From NCBI GenBank assembly GCA_963565915.1, contig OY751488.1:3596001-3660000 (forward strand): a DNA stretch of 64,000 bases, given 5' to 3'. The stretch is from Entoloma clypeatum. Its lineage: Eukaryota; Basidiomycota; Agaricomycetes; Agaricales; Entolomataceae. Positions 57,230 to 64,000 of this stretch are shown piece by piece (position 1 is the first letter of the stretch; every line of letters starts with the position of its first letter). Made by a program: the position numbers and the translations under genes. Below the pieces are notes generated by a model that saw nothing but the letters and a program-made list of their open reading frames with translations, did not search any database and was not told the DNA's origin.

Positions 57230-59535
57230 ATGACGGCCTTCTTGGCGCCGGCCACCCTCTCCTGCTTGCGCTCAACGAGAGTCACGTCTCTCTCCGTTGT
57301 TCGCCACTCTTTTCGGTTTTCGTCAGTTTCCAGTACGTCGCCACCTGTCTTTCCCCCCCTCAGCAATTTGCTGAATTAGAACTGATAGAACCGGCTGTTT
57401 TACCCCCGCTTCGCGGCCTGCGTCAAACGTCTGGCCTAGCCACCGCGACAAAACCCGCAACTGGCGAGTTGCCCACAAACAACGACCAGCCCACCTTCTC
57501 GTCTCTGGATGGGGTCCTCTCGACCAAAGTCTTGCAAGCCCTTACAGACAACATGAAGCTCACTCACATGTCCGCTGTCCAAGCTGAGGTCCTCCCTCTC
57601 CTCCCTGAGCTCGCACGTCCCTACAACCCCGCCGGCGAATCAGCGGACCCCCCTCCCCGCGACCTCCTCGTAAAAGCGAAGACCGGCACAGGAAAAACCC
57701 TCGCGTTCCTCCTCCCAGCCATAGAAGCACGCCTCGCAGCGATCGAAAACCACATACAACAGGCAGCGCAGGACATCAGTCGCAAGGCAGACAGAGACTT
57801 TGAACGGAGCGCCGGGTTGGCGTACGCCCGTGAGAACGTCGGCACGCTCATCATCAGCCCGACACGTGAGCTTGCCAACCAGATCGCGGCCGAGGCTCTG
57901 CGGGTGACGCAGCATCTCCCTGGGTGGGGCGTCAGGACATTGGTTGGCGGCGAGAACAAACACCACCAAATGCGCGGCTGGATGCAAGGGCGACGGGACA
58001 TTGTCGTTGGTACGCCTGGTCGTCTGCGTGATCTACTGATGAGCCAACCGGATGTCAAACGCGGAATGTCAAAGGCTCAAGTGGTGAGCGCTTTTCTTTC
58101 CATGAATTTGTTTTTTTTTTGTGTAAACGAAAAAATACAGTTAATCCTGGATGAAGCTGATACCCTCCTCGACATGGGTTTCCGTGATGATATCGAAGCT
58201 ATCAAAGAGTTCTTGCCCCCGGTCCCAGAGAGGCAGACATTCTTGTTCTCAGCCACGGTTTCCCCCGCTATCCGACAGATTGCACGATCATCCTTGGCAT
58301 CCAACCATGCGTTCATCGACTGCGTCTCAGAGGACTCTTCGCCTGTACACGCCCACGTCGCCCAGTACCACACTGTCCTCCCGAGCGCCAGCGAGCAGAT
58401 CCCGCACCTCCTGCGTCTCATCGCGCACGACCAGCTCAGGAACCCGGGCGCGTCCAAGATCATGGTGTTCCTGCCGACCACCAACATGACCCGGCTGTTC
58501 GCCACGGTCCTTCGCGAGATTACCGAGGCGACTCTCCCTGCTGGGCGGCGCACACGCATCTTTGAGCTCCACTCGAAACGCAGGATGGAGTCGCGCACCA
58601 GCACATCTGACGCGTTCCGGGCTGACAGGTCTGGGGCGTCGGTGTTGATCACGTCTGACGTCTCGGCGCGCGGAGTGGATTATCCCAATGTGAGCCGTGT
58701 CATCCAGGTCGGTGTGCCCTCGAGCACAGAGCAGTACATCCACCGTGTTGGACGCACCGGGCGCGCGAACACGGATGGACGCGGGGACATTGTGCTTCTA
58801 CCCTGGGAGATGGGATACATCAAAACGAGTCTGAACGGGCTTCCGCTGAAACCGCTGACCTCGAAGGAACTGGCGTCGCAGGTCAATGAGCTTGCAACCA
58901 AATTTGACGAGAACCCGGGTGAGTTCTTTGGGGCCTCTGCTACGCCACCCTCGCGGGACGGCCCCTGGGATCGTGGATCGCCTGCAGCGCGTCCGAAACA
59001 CCATCTGTTTGCCAAGTCTGTGCAGCCTGTGGTGCAGGATATAGAGCAGAGCACAAAGGACTTCCTCAACACGATGGACGGGGAAGCTATCCGGGAGACG
59101 TTCATGTCTAATCTCGGATTCTACGTCAGCTTGGCGTCTGACCTGCGCGTCTCGAAGCAGGAGATTGTGGAGGGGTGCAAGAAGTGGGCTATGGAGGGTC
59201 TAGGACTCACGGAGACGCCGTATGTTTCGGCGATGTTTTTGCAGAAGATTGGGCTTGGGGGAGAGAGGAAGGAGAGGTCGTCGAGCAAGCCGAGGACGTC
59301 GCCCTCGTCGTCGTTCGGGGTGAGGCGTGGTGGCTATGGCCAGGAGTCTGAGCGGAGGCCTTCGGGGTGGGCGGAAAGAGGGCAACAGAGGATGAGGAGA
59401 GATTTTGATGGGGGTGAGGGGTATCGGAGTCGCGAGTCGTTCAAGGATGCTGGTGGATATGCGAGACGTCGGGAAGGGACGTCGAGGGGTGGATTTGAGT
59501 CTGGTCGTCGTGGAAGGAGCGATCGACCGTTTTGA
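57230..59535 (+). CDS. Mitochondrial DEAD-box RNA helicase (Mss116 type)
   Basis: ATP-dependent RNA helicase, probably aiding mitochondrial intron splicing and translation. Exon 1 (MTAFLAPATLSCLRSTRVTS...FSSVS) is a presequence rich in Arg, Ser and hydrophobics. After an intron beginning GTACGT, the core carries motif I AKTGTGKT, Ia SPTRELA, Ib TPGR, II DEAD, III SAT, V ARGVDYP and VI HRVGRTGR, followed by an Arg/Gly/Ser-rich tail, as in Mss116 and Mss116-like proteins. Intron 58084-58140 (57 nt) lies just before LILDEAD; it has no stop and is a multiple of three. The ATG at 57230 is the first in frame. Orthologue assignment to Mss116 is by presequence plus tail; other mitochondrial DEAD-box proteins are possible. 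Confidence 0.88.
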
Positions 59536-59669
59536 AGCTACGTTGTGCAGTATTGATTCTTAGATTCCACTCAGACCCAAAAATTAATGATGATTTATAA
59601 TGGAATAATGATGTCAGATGTATGTTGTCTCGGACTTGGCGATAAGTTTTTTAAACTTGTTCTATCATC

Positions 59670-60518
59670 ATGTTACCTTTCGAACTCATGCATGCCATCA
59701 TCGCAGAAATATGGCTCATGCCTCTCACTCCTACTCACCGCATCGCCTTCATGTCCTCCGCCCCCCTCGTCAGCAAAACATGGCTCGCCATCTACTCCCG
59801 CATCTCCCACAAACATATCCACATCCCCTGTCCGTCCTACCTCCACCTCTACCTACGCAAGCACACCACCCCATTCCACCTCTGCCAGTCTATCACCCTC
59901 GCAACAGACACCCCTGCCCTCCGTCCAGAGCCCCAAACTCCAAACAAGTCTCTCATATTCCTCCTATTCACCCTCGACATCCTCCGCCCACCCAACCTCC
60001 ACGCCCTCTCCCTCGCCTACGCCACCGCAGACCCAGACGAGATCCTTCTTGACCTAAACGACACCTTCGACTTTGCCCCCTTTCCGTCCCAGATCACCTC
60101 CTTCGAGCTCACCGCGTCCGCTCTCCCCTGGCTGGCCTGCCGCCCCGCGCGCCTCGGGCGCTTCGTCTGGCCCCTCCCGTCCGTGCAGCACCTCACTCTC
60201 CGCGGCACCACAGAGTTCGCCATCGCAGACCTCGTCTCGGCGTGCGCTCACTTGGCGACCCTCGGTATAGACTCGTCGTCGTCGGCCGCTGCTGTGTCTC
60301 TTCTCGACAGTCGCGGCGACCGCCCGCTCGCGTTCCACGAAGGAGGTGGCGGGGCTTCGAACTTTCCGGCGACGCATCTGTCCATCAAGCTCCACTCTAG
60401 CGGGGACGACGGGGAATATTGGGACGGCGTCGAAACAACTCGCGGGGGCGGCATGTCCGTGTTCCATCGCTGCAAAATTACCGAAGCCGAATCGCTGCTC
60501 ACCTTTGCCCTTCTTTGA
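59670..60518 (+). CDS. F-box-like protein
   Basis: Intronless 282-residue protein. The first 40 residues (MLPFELMHAIIAEIWLMPLT ... VSKTWLAIYSRI) fit an F-box-like helix bundle of the LP.El...I...W type common in basidiomycetes. The rest is an irregular leucine-rich region (SFELTASALPWLA, SVQHLTLRGTTEFAIADL), as in fungal F-box/LRR proteins that pick substrates for SCF ubiquitin ligases. The segment after 60260 is Gly/Ser-rich and ends ITEAESLLTFALL. Basidiomycetes carry large, fast-evolving families of such proteins; no specific partner can be named. Starts 134 bp after the helicase stop. Confidence 0.7.
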   Translation: MLPFELMHAIIAEIWLMPLTPTHRIAFMSSAPLVSKTWLAIYSRISHKHIHIPCPSYLHLYLRKHTTPFHLCQSITLATDTPALRPEPQTPNKSLIFLLFTLDILRPPNLHALSLAYATADPDEILLDLNDTFDFAPFPSQITSFELTASALPWLACRPARLGRFVWPLPSVQHLTLRGTTEFAIADLVSACAHLATLGIDSSSSAAAVSLLDSRGDRPLAFHEGGGGASNFPATHLSIKLHSSGDDGEYWDGVETTRGGGMSVFHRCKITEAESLLTFALL

Positions 60519-60853
60519 TTTTCCCCCTTGCTATAATTTATCGGTTTATCTATCCTTTCTTCTGTATACCCACTACTAGAATCCGCCCTGTTGCTGTTGT
60601 TACATTGCTTGCTGTTATCATTATTGTTATCCTTAATTTAGAAGCGCATCACCCGATAATCCGTATTCTATACCCACAACTACTAGACCAGTTAATTTCT
60701 GTATCAAACAGAGGGCTCCTTATGCACGTCTTTCAGGCTAGAGATTCCATTCACGTTTTCAATGCCACCACAACAACAGTACAACTACTAACACATAACA
60801 ATTGTTCTTTTTGTCTTCATCAGTTCCACCAAGAAAAAAAAATGAAAATAGAC
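60519..60853. other. Convergent intergenic region
   Basis: AT-rich 3' flanks of the F-box-like gene and the SMR-domain gene (minus strand). No gene recognised. Confidence 0.5.
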
Positions 60854-63646
60854 TTATTCTGAAGCGTGCGTCAATGGATCAATGCAGATGATCCCATCGC
60901 GCTCGCTCCAGGGGTATCCCCACCGATGCAGCCACTCGCGAACCCCAGTAGCGAGACGGGCACGTGAGGCTCCTCTTGCAACGTCCTGAGTGCCGGTATG
61001 TTTCTCTTCTCCAACGATAGCATAAGCTGCGGTCAAACTACACGTCAACAACAACAATCAGACAATCGACGAGTTAAAACCTGCCTAATCCATAATAATG
61101 TTCGCTTTCGAGCTGTTCAACAAGCCACGTTTCAGAAACGAAAAGAATAAAAACATAAACACCCACCGCAAGCAAAAAATGCTCCAAAACCTCCGTCGCC
61201 TCATTCGAATGCAACCCATGCAAATCCAACATACACTCCATCCTCTCCTCCGCACTCGACTTCCCATCACCCCCCGCAATCCCAAGCACAACACCATACC
61301 CCCCACCACACGCATTCCCCCTTGCCCCCCTATCCCCAGGATCATCCGACCACGCCGCATCCCGCCCCCTCACAGCCTGCTCCGCAATCTTTGCCCGCTC
61401 CCTCACAAGCCCCGCAGCAGCCCCCGCCATCTCCACCGCCATCTTCGCATTCATCTCGTGCCCCTCCCGACTGAACCGCTTCGCCGCCGCCCCGTCCCCA
61501 CGCCGCCACGAATCCGCCGCGCGCGAAAGACACGCGTTCCGTGCCGCACCCAGCTGCAGCGCGCGAGAGCGGTACGACATGTACAGGCTGTTGATCGCTT
61601 CGCCCGTCGAAAGCGTCGGCAGCAGCAGCGGCGGACGCAGTTTGAGCCGGGGAGACGGACGCGGCGCCACGATCGCCGAGCGGTGGTAGAGGTTGTCAGC
61701 AGTCAGACCCGCGGCTTCGCGCCGAGCAGCCGTTGCAGGATCGGTGGTACCGACGTGCGCCGGTGGAGCTTTCTTGACGGCAGCCGCGAACCTGGTCCTG
61801 CCAGGGTCATTGTACCCTCTTGGGGCATATCCACCGCGTCTTCCTCTTCCGCCGTTATTGCCATCAAATCCAAGCACGGGGAATTCGTCAGGAGGCGGGC
61901 TGTGATTAGGGTGAGGGCCATTGCTTGGTTGAATTGTGGCACGGGACATGGCAAGGTTGAGGTTCGAAGCGTCGGCATCCTTGGGAAGGTGATGCAGGAA
62001 TTCACAGCTTTCTTGTTTGGCACAGGTTCCACGCAGCCAAAAGCGGCATAAAGCGCGCTCTAGATCGTGACTACAGAAAAAACAAAAATTGAATGAACCA
62101 CAAAATATGGAACATATACACGTACCTGAACCTACAGTCAGCTCGTAAGCATTCTCCTGCCAAGAAATATCGGCAGACACGGCTTCCACCAGATGTAGGT
62201 CGCCCACGTCCGGCTCCATTGTTGTTAGTCGGAAACCTCCCCCCATTTGGGAAGCCTCCCCTTGCAGGGGGCCCTCCCCGAACACCTGAAACCCCTGAAA
62301 CCAGTGTGACTCTACCGCCCATAGGTTGCATTCTAATTTGGGGGGCCTGGGTCGTCGGTAAGCCGCGATCTACCAACCAGCCCATGGCACGCTCAAAATC
62401 GTAACCATTTGCAGCCAGCGCCTCTTCGAGCTCGGACGGAGCGAGAGTGGATCCAAACACGGAAGAGAGCACGTCAAACGGCGTCATACCGTCGGTGAGG
62501 GCGAGAGATGGGTCAGGGGCGCTGTCTCCAAGGTCTTCTTCATTCGCATCAGGGACTGAATATGGAGGCATATTTTGATATGGCCAAGGTAGATTGTCAA
62601 AATCAGCATCAGTGATAGCGTGGAAGGATGGTGGCGAAGTAGACGTGGCAAAGGGATCAAAGGGGTCGTCTTCTTCGTCATCCGGGAGAGAAGATGTGCG
62701 CAGAGTTGAACTCGGCGTCAGTGAACGAGGTAGGAGGCTTGGTGATTGGTCAGCGATGAGAGGGGCGGCTATTGCGAGATTAGAAGTAGCTCTGGGCGAG
62801 TTGTGGGCCCAGAGATCAGGCGGGGGCGTTTCTGTTCGTAGAAAGTGGGCGCTGGGGGCAGTAGGTGCAGCCGACAGGGGACGTGGAATAGGCTTGAACT
62901 CGGTGGCTTTTGCGTTGAGCAGACGAGGCGATGAGAGAGGAGACGCTGGGAGACTGGCGGTAAATTGAGCCTGGGCTTGGGCTTGGGCATGAGCGAGGAT
63001 GGGAGACGACTGTGGTGAGTATTCGCTCTTGTTCGACATGAAAAAGGGTGGCGGGATTGTGCCGGCAAGGGGCGAGGTCACTGGTGTATGCGGGCGTCTG
63101 AACAACTGCGCGAGAGGAGACGTGGGTGCCGAAGCCGGGGTGTCGGGGCGGGCAGGATACAGGCGGTTGGAATTGGTGGACGCGCGGGACGATGGTCTTG
63201 AGATGGGACGACGTGTTGGGGTCAAGAAGAGAAAGGGGACGCCGGCGACATCGTCTCGGTGTTTGTGCATCAGGTCCAAGACATTTTGTTCCAGCTGGTC
63301 GCCAGTCAGTACGGGGCGATAGCGGGTAAGACAATGTGGGAGCTCAGACCGTCTCGCCGTCCATGTTGTATGTCCTCTTCAGCAGCGTCTTCAGCTCGTC
63401 CTCCTGCTCTCCATCGAGCAGCGCGACGACCTTGTTCACGAGTGAGGCGCTGACGCGACTGAAGTCGTCGCCATCCGCATCGCTGTCGTAATTCTCCAGT
63501 GGCTTGTACTGGCGAGCGATCGCCGAGAGCTGGGCACGGGTGTGCGGAAATTTTGGAACTGCATTTGCTGCATCGTAGGCAGAACTGAATCCAGGCGAAT
63601 CGTAAGTCACTGAGCGCGCCAGCGGCGGGGATAGCGTGGCAGCCAT
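60854..63646 (-). CDS. CUE / CCCH zinc finger / DUF1771 / SMR-domain protein
   Basis: About 870-900 residues. The N-terminal exon (MAATLSPPLARSVTYDSPG, from 63646) has a helical segment (VVALLDGEQEDELKTLLKR) spliced to LEQNVLDLMHKHRDDVAG. A Ser/Pro/Ala-rich linker follows, then a CUE-like ubiquitin-binding domain (FDVLSSVFGSTLAPSELEEA). Two CCCH fingers come next: C-x7-C-x4-C-x3-H, split by an intron after DCRF, and C-x7-C-x5-C-x3-H (CRFWLRGTCAKQESCEFLH). Then a DUF1771 region (YMSYRSRALQLGAARNACLS) and an SMR domain with LDLHGLH. Its usual GTGNHS-like loop is altered here to TGTQDVARG. SMR proteins can cleave or bind RNA; together with CUE this suggests ribosome or mRNA quality control (compare N4BP2/Cue2). 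Last exon ends at 60854. Confidence 0.85.
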
Positions 63647-63911
63647 CGTGGACGGGGAATATGGTGGTTCGATGCCAAGCGCAGCCCGGGCGAACCAAAC
63701 AAACCTGAGCGGCGCTCAGCGCTCAGCCGCCAACAAGGTTGATCTCTCATATATCCAGCTCTTCGTCCGCTAATGCCGACGAGGTGAACGATCGGCATTG
63801 ACGACAAACGAGGACCTCGATGCAAAAAAGCTGTGTTCTTTGTTCTGTTGGGGGCGGTGTCGAGCACCGTATATAACTTGTATCAGCGCTTGTCCACCAG
63901 CCCTTTGAACC
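63647..63911. promoter_or_regulatory. Divergent promoter with TATATAA element
   Basis: 265 bp between the SMR-protein gene (minus) and the gene starting at 63912 (plus). TATATAA at 63870-63876 lies 36 bp before the plus-strand ATG, implying a very short leader if it is used. Confidence 0.5.
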
Positions 63912-64000
63912 ATGCAGGCCACCGCGAACCTAGCGTTATTCGATCCAGATACTGACGAAGACGAGGAATGGTGGCAATCCGAGCCTCCAGAAGGTCTTCG
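63912..64000 (+). CDS. N-terminal fragment of an unrecognised gene
   Basis: Open from an ATG to the window edge (29 codons plus two bases). The start reads MQATANLALFDPDTDEDEEW, then WQSEPPEG: an acidic, Trp-containing N-terminus. Too short to assign a family. Real status is supported only by the upstream TATATAA and its divergent position relative to the SMR-protein gene. Confidence 0.4.
   Translation, partial: MQATANLALFDPDTDEDEEWWQSEPPEGL

Noticed and set aside
61098..62051. 317-codon open frame on the plus strand, very Arg/Pro-rich
   Set aside because: Antisense shadow of the SMR-domain gene; composition reflects its codon bias and no motif is present.

Overview
The window is nuclear DNA of a filamentous basidiomycete, most likely an Agaricomycete. 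About 25 protein-coding genes sit on both strands, nearly all cut by many introns of roughly 47-65 nt with GT-AG ends and CTGAC/CTAAC-like branch sites. The protein families are typical of mushroom-forming fungi: CAECRR-type Zn2Cys6 factors, clustered P450s and UbiA-type membrane enzymes. All gene models were read by eye from conserved motifs and splice signals; exon ends inside weakly conserved parts are less certain.

Layout. 0.5-10 kb holds housekeeping genes: GDP-mannose transporter, pyruvate carboxylase, nitronate monooxygenase and the spliceosomal SmB protein. 10-17 kb is gene-poor, with an Ecl1-like small zinc protein and one unrecognised fragmentary locus. 17-27 kb encodes the amino-acid-permease chaperone Shr3, a PX-PH-RhoGAP protein (Bem3 type), and the nucleolar GTPase Nog1 divergent from it. 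27-33.4 kb has an iron-sulfur L-serine dehydratase and a mitochondrial PPR-type protein.

33.7-44.2 kb is the accessory part. A UbiA-superfamily integral membrane enzyme (prenyltransferase or UbiA-type terpene cyclase) is surrounded by three cytochrome P450s. Two of these are transcribed divergently from a shared 203-bp promoter containing a CGG-N6-CCG inverted repeat. Housekeeping genes flank the block on both sides, which makes it a good candidate for a small terpenoid or meroterpenoid gene cluster. I see no prenyl-diphosphate synthase, transporter or dedicated regulator inside it. The nearest regulator is a Zn2Cys6 factor 9 kb to the right, beyond conserved genes.

44.4-64 kb returns to housekeeping and regulatory genes: an ADF-H/coiled-coil/PH protein, Caf40/CNOT9, sphingolipid C4-hydroxylase Sur2, Mak16, a coiled-coil protein, the Zn2Cys6 factor, a mitochondrial DEAD-box helicase (Mss116 type), an F-box-like protein, a CUE-CCCH-SMR protein and the first exon of one more gene.

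The most distinctive sequence-level observations concern splicing. Two non-canonical GC-AG introns occur, one inside the biotinylation motif of pyruvate carboxylase and one just before the first acidic motif of the UbiA enzyme. The serine dehydratase has a 9-nt micro-exon and a final exon with only four coding bases, which split the terminal cysteine codon. In SmB the start codon stands alone in exon 1.
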